Positions 38,286 to 47,179 of a DNA stretch of 55,349 nucleotides are shown in pieces (the stretch's first letter is position 1; every line of letters begins with the position of its first letter). Position numbers and translations under genes: made by a program. The notes under the pieces are model-generated. The model was not told the origin of the DNA. It made no database searches and was given only the letters and a program-made list of their open reading frames with translations. The stretch covers positions 1 to 55,349 of the forward strand of contig JAGPBS010000004.1 in the NCBI GenBank assembly GCA_018063245.1, given 5' to 3'. Origin of the DNA: Alphaproteobacteria bacterium (lineage in GTDB: Bacteria > Pseudomonadota > Alphaproteobacteria > JAGPBS01).

Positions 38286-40577
38286 ATGTCACTAACGGTA
38301 GATGAACTTAGGGGATCTTATAGTATTCTTCAAAATAATTGTAAGCACTTATCTTTGCTTCATGGATTTATGTGGGATAAAAGCGGTCTTGCTGAGAAAT
38401 TTTATCATTTTAGTGATCCGATGAGTTCGACAGGAAAGGTAATAAGAGCGTTTTTCTATCAACATAAGGCTGTTGAATTTGATGTCACAACTTCTGTCAA
38501 AAATCCTGTTTATTATTTTAGCATTAAAACATTGACATTATTAGTTGCTCAACTTCATGCCATTCAAGAGCTTTATTTTCAAGATCCAAGGATCGATCTT
38601 TACCCTTTTAAAAATGGCTTGATTGATAAAATAAAAAGAGATAATGACTTTAAAGAGAATCTAGAGAAGGCAGTTGAAAAATTTACTCTTTTTGAAAAGG
38701 CTCAAAAAATTATCTTGGCGTTTCATGCTCAATTTGAGCATGAGGAGAAATGTAATAAAGAGAAAGTCGAAAGAGTAAAACAGTCAATTGCCTTAAGACA
38801 AACAGAATTAGATCTTTGTGTAAAGAAGATAGAATCTTTAGCGCCTGAGTCTTTAAAACAGTCTTTAAAGACTATTCGTGCACAAATGAAAACTCTTCCC
38901 AAAAGACGGAAGACTGGCTGTCTTGAGGGAGCATTGTTACAACAAGCTATTCAAGAAAACAAAGAAATTAAATGCGGCCTTCATAGATTAGAGACAGAAA
39001 AGAGATTAGTAGAGGAATCTATTTTATCTGAGATTCCTCTGCTTTATGTGACACAGAAAAAAGAAATTTGTCTTGTTTTAGATTCTGATAGGCTTTTATT
39101 AAAGGATCTCCAAAAAAGTCAAAATGAATATCGACAGACTTATCAAGAGAGGCTTTTATGTCGCCTTCAGGCAGAAGGTGTTTCTCTGTCATTTTATAAT
39201 GAGAATCTTCAAATTTTTGGTTATGAGAGGTATCTTTCTTACAAACTAAACGGTATTGCTAAAAAACTTGACCCAGATGCTAGGTCCCTTGTAAATGTTA
39301 AATTGCCTTTACTTGTTGAAGACCTCATCAAGTCTTCAACAATCGAAACGAGTCAAGAAAGCCGAATCTATCCGCCTTATACAACTTTTAATATTTTACT
39401 GACTTTTCTTTGGAAGAAAATATTATCAGGAGCGGATGTTAATGATTATTTCAATGAACTCTCATTAAGGATACTGCTTTGTTTAGAGAGTCACAAAGCT
39501 ATTCTTAATAAAGAGGATGATTTTGAAAATTATGTACTCTCTCTGTATGAGCAGAGAGTATATAACGCTTTTTTCCCTGAATTAGCGATCACGGCTATTT
39601 CTCGTGCATCTGATAAGGGGATTGAAACTTTTCCGGATTGCGGAGAAACGAGCATTCGAAATTTCATCAATGTGCTTATAAAAGATCATAAAAAGAAAAT
39701 TTTGAATGCTGATTTTCTTGAAAATATACCGTTTCCTGTTTCAAAAGGAGTGATTGCTTTTTATCGCAAACACTCTAGTTTAGAGTCTATTTCTCATCAA
39801 AATACTCATAATGATTGGGCAAAGCTTATTTCTTCTTTCAATCAGGATCAACAGAAGCCTACTATTTCCTATACCAAACCATATCTTAATCCCTTTTATG
39901 AATTGAAGCCAGGCGGCAGAAACATGCTTCATGTTCTTCAAAAACTCCTTGGAGTCGAAGATATTGGTCAGTTTGTAGAAGCACTTGCAAAAGTGAAAGG
40001 GGAAAAAATAGAGTGTTGCCTTGATCATTTTTTCCCAGATCGATTTGATTTAAATGATTATGAGAATAAAATTATTTTGACCTTTGAGGATCAGCATGTT
40101 TTTGAATGGTATTTTTTAAAGCAGCATTTTCGAACAAAATTATTTGAAAAAACGATGAATCGTCAGTCTTTTGATAGGGGGCTAAAAAAATTCGAACCCT
40201 ACATGGTTGAGTCAAAGTTGACTCAAAATGCTTATTTAAATCTTTTAGCGCTTTTCTATAAGAAAGAAACTTTTGAAAAAGAGGATGCTTTTTATACTCA
40301 AGAGGGGCTGAGTGAGAGTGATCAATTTTTTCTGCATTTATTAACAAATCTTGATTCAGTGGAGACGCTTGATCAGATGATATTGACATTACTTGAGAAA
40401 AAGTCATTTTTAAACAATTCTTCCATAGCGCGTTCAGTGGGAGAAATGATGTTGAAGATTCCGAATGATAACTATCATTATGCGAAACGAACTTTGTATG
40501 CTAAACTGATCGAGTCTAATGAACTGATTGTGTTGCAGCACTTAATTCCCTCTTTAAAAAGTCAAACGGTATCTTAA
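38286..40577 (+). CDS. Large protein of unknown function
   Basis: 763 residues; the ATG follows the previous stop with no gap. There is no signal peptide or membrane segment. Residues ~155-260 are a charged coiled coil with KEKVERVKQSIALRQTEL and several Lys/Glu heptads. Around residue 450 is a distinctive FPDCGETSIRNFINVLI, and around 545 GGRNMLHVLQKLLG; these look like conserved motifs but I cannot name a family. Cys, Glu and Arg in CGETSIRNF might be functional. Sitting inside the operon with an oxygenase-like and a dehydrogenase-like enzyme, it could be a synthetase, a scaffold or a self-protection factor. No function is assigned. Confidence 0.6.
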   Translation: MSLTVDELRGSYSILQNNCKHLSLLHGFMWDKSGLAEKFYHFSDPMSSTGKVIRAFFYQHKAVEFDVTTSVKNPVYYFSIKTLTLLVAQLHAIQELYFQDPRIDLYPFKNGLIDKIKRDNDFKENLEKAVEKFTLFEKAQKIILAFHAQFEHEEKCNKEKVERVKQSIALRQTELDLCVKKIESLAPESLKQSLKTIRAQMKTLPKRRKTGCLEGALLQQAIQENKEIKCGLHRLETEKRLVEESILSEIPLLYVTQKKEICLVLDSDRLLLKDLQKSQNEYRQTYQERLLCRLQAEGVSLSFYNENLQIFGYERYLSYKLNGIAKKLDPDARSLVNVKLPLLVEDLIKSSTIETSQESRIYPPYTTFNILLTFLWKKILSGADVNDYFNELSLRILLCLESHKAILNKEDDFENYVLSLYEQRVYNAFFPELAITAISRASDKGIETFPDCGETSIRNFINVLIKDHKKKILNADFLENIPFPVSKGVIAFYRKHSSLESISHQNTHNDWAKLISSFNQDQQKPTISYTKPYLNPFYELKPGGRNMLHVLQKLLGVEDIGQFVEALAKVKGEKIECCLDHFFPDRFDLNDYENKIILTFEDQHVFEWYFLKQHFRTKLFEKTMNRQSFDRGLKKFEPYMVESKLTQNAYLNLLALFYKKETFEKEDAFYTQEGLSESDQFFLHLLTNLDSVETLDQMILTLLEKKSFLNNSSIARSVGEMMLKIPNDNYHYAKRTLYAKLIESNELIVLQHLIPSLKSQTVS

Positions 40578-40579
40578 AT

Positions 40580-41464
40580 ATGAGTCGTCATACATCTCTC
40601 TTTTTGATTTTTCTTTTTATTCTTGTTTTTACGGGTAAGGATCTTTTGACAAAGTATCTTTTCATGAATGAATTAACCATATTTGAGATTCTGTTTTTTA
40701 TGGGAGTGGGGTGTCTATCAATTGCTTCTTTAGAGGTTGTGATTAAAAAAGAATCAATGTTGCCTAAAAACGCACGCTATCAATTTTTTCGATTATTTGT
40801 AACCGGAGGAGCCTGGTTTTTTGCAACACTTTCTTTTAAATATCTCAATGCTGGGACAATTAGTATAATTTCTAAAGTGAATACGCCTTTGATGATTATC
40901 GTCGCCAGTTTTATAGGGGTGTTTTATACTAAAAAACAAATTCGCATATCTTATTTGACAGTTGTTTTGTTTTTTGTTTTTGCGATTTGGAACCGCAATC
41001 CGAATGATCATTTTTTAGGTTATCTATTTTTTAGTATTGCCTTGGGGTTTGTTATTATTGAGTATATTATGCTTAAGGATAGTACGCAAAAGGAGAATAT
41101 GTACATTGTGGCAGCGACGCCTTCTATCTCTTGCTTTTTGATAGGTTTGTTTGGTATCTGTTTTCAGGAATCGTCTTTTCAAGCCCTTACATCTTTCACA
41201 GGGGCTCTTTTATTTTTGAATGGGATTGTGATGTACCTTTTTTATAGGTTGAGCATCTATCGTTATAGGATTTTACCCCTTGGTCTTTCCGAATTGCCTG
41301 CATTGCTGGCCTCATATGCGATTATTTTTGCAGAAAGGACTCTATTTGATATACAACATTCTGTCGGATATAGTCTGTTCTTAGTGCTTGTAACGGTTTT
41401 ATTGCTTTATATTTTCTCGCTACGTAAAGAACAAAGATTTTTAGATAAGGAGATTGTATCATGA
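40580..41464 (+). CDS. EamA/DMT-superfamily transporter
   Basis: 294 residues with about ten hydrophobic segments arranged as two five-helix halves, the layout of drug/metabolite transporters. The first half includes FFATLSFKYLNAGTISIISKVNTP (landmark LNAGTISII), typical of the EamA loop. It starts two bases after the unknown 763-residue gene. Members export amino acids, drugs or metabolites, or import nucleotides and SAM in some intracellular bacteria. In this island, export of the pathway product is the natural guess. Confidence 0.8.
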   Translation: MSRHTSLFLIFLFILVFTGKDLLTKYLFMNELTIFEILFFMGVGCLSIASLEVVIKKESMLPKNARYQFFRLFVTGGAWFFATLSFKYLNAGTISIISKVNTPLMIIVASFIGVFYTKKQIRISYLTVVLFFVFAIWNRNPNDHFLGYLFFSIALGFVIIEYIMLKDSTQKENMYIVAATPSISCFLIGLFGICFQESSFQALTSFTGALLFLNGIVMYLFYRLSIYRYRILPLGLSELPALLASYAIIFAERTLFDIQHSVGYSLFLVLVTVLLLYIFSLRKEQRFLDKEIVS

Positions 41465-41518
41465 TGAAAAGGGTTGAGATTCAATCAAATTTTGACAAAT
41501 AAAAATGAGGGGGCTTGC

Positions 41519-42424
41519 ATGCAAAAGGGAAAAATCACATTAGATCAGATCGTTCATTTTCTGGAAGTGGCTGATCATCAATCAGTGAGTAAAGCTACCT
41601 TGAAACTAGGATTGACTCAAGGAACGATAAGCACAAGCCTGTCTAAGCTAGAAAATGAAGTTGGTGAAAAGCTATTCATAAGACATCAAAACGGGCTAAC
41701 TTTAACATTTCAAGGAAAGCAATTCTATAATATTGCAAAAGAAGTAGCGCATAAAGTAGATGAATTAAAAGGCTTCTTGCAGACAGATAAAAAAATGAGT
41801 GGTCATCTACGGGTTTCCGCTCAATATGGGGTTGCGTCTTTTTTACTTGTAGACGCAGCTGCTCTTTTGAGGCATCAATTTAGCAATATTTTTGTAGAGA
41901 TTGTTTGTGAAAATACAGATAGAAAATTTGAGGACTACTCATGCGACGTGGCGATAAGATCCGCAGTGAAGAAGAGGATGGACCTTGTTCAAACATATTT
42001 ATTTTCAACTCAGTTTAATATGTACGCGAGTCAAAAATATCTCGATAGCCATGGAATCCCTCAAACACTGGGAGACTTAGATAGGCATCATTTGATTAGT
42101 GCTTCTTATTTACATGCGGAAGATTTATTTTTTGCAGATTGGCATCTCATTGAGAATCGCCAGAGTGCAGCGATAAGGAAACCAGTCTTTTCAATTGATA
42201 CATCAAGTGGCGCTTTAAAAGCTTGTGAGAAAGGGATGGGGATTGCGACTTTACCAGATTTTATGTTAAGAGAAATTGATGAAAAGTTGATTAGGCTGCT
42301 TCCGGATTATCAGCCCCCTAAATTAGATTTTTTTCTGATTTACCCTAAGGCATCTCAAACCTCAAGAAAAATTCAAATATTTGAAAACTTCCTGGTGGCG
42401 TATTTCAAGAAAAAAATGAGTTAA
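41519..42424 (+). CDS. LysR-type transcriptional regulator
   Basis: 301 residues from the ATG at 41519 behind GAGGGGG; a TTG at 41474 is less likely. ITLDQIVHFLEVADHQSVSKA and LTQGTISTSLSKLENEVGEKLF form the N-terminal winged helix-turn-helix (landmarks QSVSKA and SKLENEVG). The remaining ~210 residues are the periplasmic-binding-like effector domain. It lies 54 bases after the transporter, same strand, unusual for LysR genes, which are often divergent. It probably controls the island and may bind the 7-bp inverted repeat at 42463-42479. Confidence 0.9.
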   Translation: MQKGKITLDQIVHFLEVADHQSVSKATLKLGLTQGTISTSLSKLENEVGEKLFIRHQNGLTLTFQGKQFYNIAKEVAHKVDELKGFLQTDKKMSGHLRVSAQYGVASFLLVDAAALLRHQFSNIFVEIVCENTDRKFEDYSCDVAIRSAVKKRMDLVQTYLFSTQFNMYASQKYLDSHGIPQTLGDLDRHHLISASYLHAEDLFFADWHLIENRQSAAIRKPVFSIDTSSGALKACEKGMGIATLPDFMLREIDEKLIRLLPDYQPPKLDFFLIYPKASQTSRKIQIFENFLVAYFKKKMS

Positions 42425-42462
42425 ACTAGCATTATCTTGTTTATCAATATTTTTTTATTTTT

Positions 42463-42493
42463 TATTGACTTTGTCAATATCTTGATCTATTAT
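42463..42493 (+). promoter_or_regulatory. Promoter with inverted repeat over its -35
   Basis: TTGACT (42465-42470) and TATTAT (42488-42493) are 17 bases apart. TATTGAC-TTT-GTCAATA (42463-42479) is a perfect 7-bp inverted repeat covering the -35, a natural operator position. Confidence 0.6.
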
Positions 42494-42499
42494 AGAAAA

Positions 42500-42677
42500 T
42501 GAAGGCAATAAGTGAGATGAAGTGCTCCTTTTTATTGAGATTGATCATTACAGTAGTCCCTCCAGTTCTCCTGTAAATTATTCTCAAGAGCAGCGTGTTC
42601 TTTCAGTTGCGTATAAATACGATATTCCAGAGTTGTATTCATGAAAAACCATCTTTTGACGAAGGTGGTTTTTTTTC
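42500..42677 (+). ncRNA. Candidate small RNA between promoter and terminator
   Basis: A transcript from the promoter at 42465-42493 would start near 42500 and stop at the hairpin ending at 42677, about 178 bases. The only open frame is 25 codons (42499-42576, MKAISEMKCSF..., hydrophobic end), with its ATG at the predicted start, so it would be leaderless. A small RNA, a tiny peptide or an untranslated remnant are all possible. Confidence 0.35.
42644..42677. terminator. Bidirectional rho-independent terminator
   Basis: AAAACCATCTT pairs with AAGGTGGTTTT across TTGACG, with T8 on the plus strand and an A-run on the other side. It can end the island transcript and the convergent dapD transcript. 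Confidence 0.85.
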
Positions 42678-42681
42678 TGTT

Positions 42682-42723
42682 GGCGATTTAGTCATGACGT
42701 AAGAGCTCATTGATGGAGGTTTT
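42682..42723 (+). repeat. 42-bp direct repeat, right copy (dapD side)
   Basis: Perfectly identical to 35909-35950. It contains the real dapD stop (complement of TTA at 42688) and the first codons of a vestigial dapE start, which then runs into the terminator. Confidence 0.98.
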
Positions 42724-43524
42724 TGATTTTGTTTTTTCATCGACTTGTTTGACGATAACAGCACAAGATAAATTTACGGTTGATTTTTGGGATGGATCTG
42801 ATGAAGGTATTGTACCGGGGACAACAACGGAATAAGCAGGAACGCGTCCATAATGGATCTCGCCTGTTTCGCGGTTGATGATTTTTGTAGAGGCACTGAT
42901 GAAGGTTCCCATGGCAATGACAGAACCCTTTTCAACAATCACGCCTTCTGCAATTTCAGAACGAGCACCAATGAAGCAGTCATCTTCAATAATCGTGGGG
43001 TTTGCTTGGAGAGGCTCTAAAACGCCGCCAATACCAGCTCCGCCTGAAAGATGAACATTTTTACCGATCTGAGCGCAAGAGCCAACAGTGGCCCAAGTAT
43101 CGATCATTGTGCCTTCACCAACATGAGCGCCGATATTGATGTAGGATGGCATGATGATGGCGCGCGGCGCAACAAAGGCACCATAGCGAATTGTGGCTGG
43201 CGGTACCATCCGAAAACCAGCTTTTTCGAACATTGTATCTGTCCAGCCCTGTGTTTTGAGGGGGATCTTATCGAACCAAGTTGCATTTGGGCCGCCCGTG
43301 ATGAGTTGATTGGGCTGAATGCGGAAGTAGAGCAGAATGACTTTTTTAACCCATTCATGTGTTGTCCAGCCTTGCTCTGTTTTTTCAGCAACACGGATCT
43401 CGCCCTTGTCAAGAAGAGTAATGATTTGCTGGATGAGTGTTTTGTGTTTGTCAGGAGAGTTCGGTGAGAGTTGATCTTTTTGGTCCCAGAGATAATCAAT
43501 TGTTTTAGTAAGGTCTTGAAGCAT
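42688..43524 (-). CDS. dapD: Tetrahydrodipicolinate N-succinyltransferase
   Basis: 278 residues, normal length. The left-handed beta-helix of hexapeptide repeats runs from ~residue 115 ([18 protein letters not shown], then [10 protein letters not shown], then [14 protein letters not shown]). [14 protein letters not shown] is a family landmark. It makes N-succinyl-2-amino-6-oxopimelate from tetrahydrodipicolinate and succinyl-CoA, the step before the aminotransferase and DapE. AGGAAAC precedes the ATG. Its stop overlaps a vestige of the dapE start, showing that dapE once followed directly. Confidence 0.96.
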   Translation of the reverse strand: MLQDLTKTIDYLWDQKDQLSPNSPDKHKTLIQQIITLLDKGEIRVAEKTEQGWTTHEWVKKVILLYFRIQPNQLITGGPNATWFDKIPLKTQGWTDTMFEKAGFRMVPPATIRYGAFVAPRAIIMPSYINIGAHVGEGTMIDTWATVGSCAQIGKNVHLSGGAGIGGVLEPLQANPTIIEDDCFIGARSEIAEGVIVEKGSVIAMGTFISASTKIINRETGEIHYGRVPAYSVVVPGTIPSSDPSQKSTVNLSCAVIVKQVDEKTKSKTSINELLRHD

Positions 43525-43612
43525 TCTTTTGTTTCCTGTTGAGGTTCTTTGAATGCTTCTATCTTAGACCGAAATAGGAAGAGAGTAAAGAGGGGGATGG
43601 GGGATTCTTTGT

Positions 43613-43641
43613 TTGACACTTATAGGCACCTTAAGTATGAT
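43613..43641 (+). promoter_or_regulatory. Consensus sigma-70 promoter of the FkbM gene
   Basis: TTGACA at 43613-43618 and TATGAT at 43636-43641, spacer 17. The start codon at 43680 follows after AAAGGGG. Confidence 0.8.
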
Positions 43642-43679
43642 GAAGGTTGTGGGTTTGATCAATTAAAGGGGCTATTATT

Positions 43680-44777
43680 ATGGATGTTAAAAAGAACACA
43701 GGGACTTTATTTCAGAGCAAATGTCTTCAATTGTTGACTGAAGATTTTGTTTTGATTGATATTGGGTGTTCAGGAGGAATCGATTCAATTTGGCATGAAA
43801 CCTTTAAAGGCAAGCTTCAAGCCTATGGGATTGATTCAAATATTGCAGCTATTGACGATTTAAATAAAAAAAATACAAACTCAAAAATCAAATATACAGA
43901 GGCTATGATCGCTTGTTCCAGCCAACAAGTATCGGTTGGTCGTGTTGAAGAAGGTTTTTGGGATAGAACAAGCGCTGCGGTGGCTTCAGAGATTGCAGCA
44001 AAATCTGTTAAAGAAATGAATATTGATACGGTTATTACGAATAATTTGTATCAGCATATCGATGCTGCACAGAATGTTGTCACATTTAAAGACTATATTG
44101 ATGCTCACCAGATAAAGTCAATAGACTTTATCAAGATCGATATCGATGGTGATGATTTTAATGTTTTAAAAAGTGCTGAGGATATAATAAGGTCTCAAAG
44201 TTGTTTGGGCGTTGTGATTGAAGTTAATTTTTATGGTGAGATGAATCGATTCAGTGAAGTTGATATCTTCATGAGACGATTAGGTTTTGAAATTTGTGAA
44301 CTTCGACCTAGGCGATATGATTCTAAGGTCCTTCCAGGTCGTTTCGAATTTGCAATGACTGCTCAAACAAATGACGGCAGAATCGCATATGCTGATGCGC
44401 TGTATTTAAGAGATCCCTGCAAAGAAATCATAAATGGTTCAGCGGTTACTTTGACTGTCGATCAGTTACTAAAGCTGTCCATGCTCTATGATGTCTGTTC
44501 CATGTCGAGCTGGGCAGTAGAAATACTCATGAGTTTCAAAAATGTTTTAGAGGATGCAAAGATTAATGCTGAAGAATTTCTTGATTTGTTAGCACAAGAT
44601 GCATCGAGACGTCATAGTTTGTCATTCTTAGGGAGCAATCCTTCTTATCGAAAATATATCGATGCTTTTAAAGAAAATTATAAATTATTTTTTCCACGAG
44701 TCTCTTTCAGATCAAGTATTCCTGTCCCAAACTTTGTGAAGCGAGCCTATCGAAAAGTAAAATATGGGAGAGGATAA
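43680..44777 (+). CDS. FkbM-family SAM-dependent methyltransferase
   Basis: 365 residues. FVLIDIGCSGGIDSIW near residue 22 is the SAM-binding motif I, and YGIDSN is motif II. IDFIKIDIDGDDFNVLKSAEDII (landmark KIDIDGDDFNVL) is the FkbM signature, followed by VVIEVNFYGE. FkbM enzymes O-methylate sugars and polyketides. The C-terminal ~120 residues after the domain are unassigned and helical. It has its own promoter and converges on the next methyltransferase gene with a five-base gap. Location beside manC and the sugar genes suggests a polysaccharide substrate. Confidence 0.82.
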   Translation: MDVKKNTGTLFQSKCLQLLTEDFVLIDIGCSGGIDSIWHETFKGKLQAYGIDSNIAAIDDLNKKNTNSKIKYTEAMIACSSQQVSVGRVEEGFWDRTSAAVASEIAAKSVKEMNIDTVITNNLYQHIDAAQNVVTFKDYIDAHQIKSIDFIKIDIDGDDFNVLKSAEDIIRSQSCLGVVIEVNFYGEMNRFSEVDIFMRRLGFEICELRPRRYDSKVLPGRFEFAMTAQTNDGRIAYADALYLRDPCKEIINGSAVTLTVDQLLKLSMLYDVCSMSSWAVEILMSFKNVLEDAKINAEEFLDLLAQDASRRHSLSFLGSNPSYRKYIDAFKENYKLFFPRVSFRSSIPVPNFVKRAYRKVKYGRG

Positions 44778-44782
44778 GATTT

Positions 44783-45667
44783 TTATTTTTTGATTCCAAC
44801 AAGAATCCAACTTGGATAAATCCAAAATAGGTCTGAGAATTGGTCACGTATCTCTGAGAAAATTTCAATTATTCCTTCACAAACACCGCGAGGGCTTGAC
44901 ATATCTGTAATAACATCGAGGTCTGGACAAAAGTCATGCCACATGACAATACCTCCCGATCTAATGAGAGGGAGAGCTTTGTAGGTGTCATTAATAACGA
45001 GCTCTTTTGTGTGGCCTCCATCAATTAAGCAGGTGTCGAAAAAGCCTTGCGGGTAGTTAGTTGTATCCCATTCACGGCTGTCACAATATATTTGACATAC
45101 GCGGTTTCCTAGATTATTTTCTTTATATTGACGTCCAATGAAACTGTATGAATCGGATTGATGATATATTTTCTGAGAGGATGTTTTCGTATTAATTTTA
45201 TCGCCTAAATGAAATCCATCAGAGTCGAGTTCCTCAGAGTAGGCCCATGTATTTGGGCCGTCTTGCGGCTCACCTTCCCAAAGATTCATGGTCCAAACAG
45301 TTGCACTACACTCTTTTAGACATAGAACAACACCCTCACCTTTCCAGGTGCCAAATTCCAGATGTCGATTTGGTTTAAAGTTTCTAAAGATGTAGCCTAG
45401 GATAGGTGCATCATGAATTTGCATTTTCCAAGACTGAAGAGATGTTTTGAGAAAAGAGGCATCGTAAAGATATGGTGAATCAAAACCAAGCTTCCTTTGA
45501 AGTTCTTCATAGGATGTTTGCGGGATTTTTCTTGATAGTTCAGATAAAATAGGAGCAAATCTATTGCGAATCAATTGCTTTTCTTTTTTGATTTTAGCCT
45601 CAGGCAAAAGCTCTGGATTTACTTTCATTATAACTTTTTTGACAATATTTTTTGCAATTTGTAGCAC
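44783..45667 (-). CDS. Class I SAM-dependent methyltransferase
   Basis: 294 residues from a GTG at 45667 directly after the manC stop; ATG at 45628 is an alternative. HLEFGTWKGEGVVLCL is SAM motif I, and FDTCLIDGGHTKELVIND with SGGIVMWHDFCPD (landmarks LIDGGH and MWHDF) is typical of the Methyltransf_24 group that modifies sugars, including many in O-antigen and capsule loci. The N-terminal ~80 residues are a basic helical region. It is the last gene of the epimerase-dehydrogenase-manC-methyltransferase transcript. Confidence 0.78.
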   Translation of the reverse strand: MLQIAKNIVKKVIMKVNPELLPEAKIKKEKQLIRNRFAPILSELSRKIPQTSYEELQRKLGFDSPYLYDASFLKTSLQSWKMQIHDAPILGYIFRNFKPNRHLEFGTWKGEGVVLCLKECSATVWTMNLWEGEPQDGPNTWAYSEELDSDGFHLGDKINTKTSSQKIYHQSDSYSFIGRQYKENNLGNRVCQIYCDSREWDTTNYPQGFFDTCLIDGGHTKELVINDTYKALPLIRSGGIVMWHDFCPDLDVITDMSSPRGVCEGIIEIFSEIRDQFSDLFWIYPSWILVGIKK

Positions 45668-47155
45668 TTACTTTCTCCCATAATCATCATTGAAGCGAAC
45701 GATATCGTCCTCTCCTAAATAAACTCCTGATTGAACTTCTATCAGCTCTAGCGGAATTTTACCAGGATTTTCTAATCTGTGCTTCACCCCGTTCGGAATG
45801 TAAATCGACTCATTCTCGAATAAAAGTACCACTTCATCATCACGCGTCACTTTAGCTGTCCCTTTAACAACAACCCAGTGTTCAGCTCTGTGATGATGCA
45901 TTTGTAATGACAATCTGCCGCCTGGTTTCACAGAAATGCGTTTGACTTGGAAGCGCTCACCGCGATCGATACTTTGATAACTGCCCCATGGCCGATGTTC
46001 AACAGAATGCGAAAAAGCATGCTGACGATTCTGTGCACGCAAGTCTTCAACAACCTGTTTGACATCTTGAGCTGCTGAGCGTGATGCAACGAGAATTGCA
46101 TCGGGATTATCAACCACAACAATGTCATCAAGGCCAATAACAGCAACAAGCCTGTTGTCAGATCGGATGTATGAGTTTTTCACATCGCGCACGGTGATAT
46201 CACCAATGAGAGTATTGCCGTTATCGTCACCAGCGCCAATTTCCCAAACAGAATGCCATGATCCTAAGTCATTCCATTCAATAGATAAAGGCATCACTTT
46301 GATGTTTTTTGCTTTTTCTAGAATGCCATAATCGATTGATTGAGAGGGAGATTCTGAAAAAAATCTCATTTTAGGAACAAGCGTTTGCCCATCGCGCAGA
46401 CCAGCTTGATATGATTGGTCAACTGTTTCATAGATTTTAGGTTCAAAGGACTTGAGTTCTTTAAGATAAACTGACGTTTTCATCAGAAAAATACCAGAAT
46501 TCCAGGCATAATCACCTGACTCCAGATAGGTTGAAGCTGTTTTAGCATCAGGTTTTTCAACGAATTGAATCACATCTTTAACTGGAGAATTAGCCTTTGT
46601 TTTATACTGTATGTACCCATATCCTGTCTCAGGACGGAGAGGTGTAATCCCAAATGTGACAATATTACCTTCGAATGCTTCATCGGCTGCTTCCGCAATG
46701 GCTAAAATAAAGGCCCTGTGATCTGCGATATAATGATCTGCAGGCATGATAAGGAGGAGTTCATCACCCTTAGCGTCAATTTCTTTTGAATAGAAAGCAG
46801 AAAGCGCAATCGCAGGGGCTGTATTCTTTGCAACAGGTTCGAGAATGAGCTCATAATCTTTGATTTGTTGAGATTCAATCTCTGTTTTGAGCAACATCTG
46901 ATGTGCTTCACTGGCAACGATCACAGGAGGGAGAAAAGTGACCTTTGGTCCCAGTGATTTTAAAACGGTTTGGTCAAGAGTGATACGTTTCAGCGTATGC
47001 TGAAAAAGGGTTTCTTCCCCTAAAAGTTGACAAAATTGCTTTGGATAATGCATGCGTGATAAAGGCCAGAGGCGCGTTCCAGCCCCGCCGCATAAAATAA
47101 CGGGCCTTATTGAAATCTGTTTTTTGTTGGTATTGTCAGATTTATCGTGCGCCAT
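45668..47155 (-). CDS. manC: Mannose-1-phosphate guanylyltransferase / mannose-6-phosphate isomerase
   Basis: 495 residues, the length of the bifunctional type II enzymes (ManC/AlgA). LCGGAGTRLWPLSR near residue 21 is the nucleotidyltransferase loop and FVEKPD the later metal-site segment. The C-terminal cupin has PWGSYQSID and RLSLQMHHHRAEHW, which carry the isomerase metal ligands. It forms GDP-mannose from GTP and mannose-1-phosphate. GDP-mannose is the substrate of the epimerase-like protein encoded upstream in the same transcript. It lies 24 bases after the dehydrogenase gene. Confidence 0.95.
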   Translation of the reverse strand: MAHDKSDNTNKKQISIRPVILCGGAGTRLWPLSRMHYPKQFCQLLGEETLFQHTLKRITLDQTVLKSLGPKVTFLPPVIVASEAHQMLLKTEIESQQIKDYELILEPVAKNTAPAIALSAFYSKEIDAKGDELLLIMPADHYIADHRAFILAIAEAADEAFEGNIVTFGITPLRPETGYGYIQYKTKANSPVKDVIQFVEKPDAKTASTYLESGDYAWNSGIFLMKTSVYLKELKSFEPKIYETVDQSYQAGLRDGQTLVPKMRFFSESPSQSIDYGILEKAKNIKVMPLSIEWNDLGSWHSVWEIGAGDDNGNTLIGDITVRDVKNSYIRSDNRLVAVIGLDDIVVVDNPDAILVASRSAAQDVKQVVEDLRAQNRQHAFSHSVEHRPWGSYQSIDRGERFQVKRISVKPGGRLSLQMHHHRAEHWVVVKGTAKVTRDDEVVLLFENESIYIPNGVKHRLENPGKIPLELIEVQSGVYLGEDDIVRFNDDYGRK

Positions 47156-47179
47156 TTTTATTCCTTTATCTTCAATGAC

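Larger units (their letters stand above)
35909..42723 (+). other. Accessory island inserted at the dapD-dapE junction
   Basis: The 42-bp repeats at both ends are 6773 bases apart. Everything between them is on the plus strand, opposite to dapD and dapE, and reads more AT-rich than the flanks. Contents are a promoter, a tRNA-like gene, a cupin/haem-oxygenase-like enzyme, a dehydrogenase-like protein, a large unknown protein, a transporter, a LysR regulator and a small promoter-terminator unit. No integrase or transposase lies inside. The mechanism of insertion is unknown. Confidence 0.8.
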
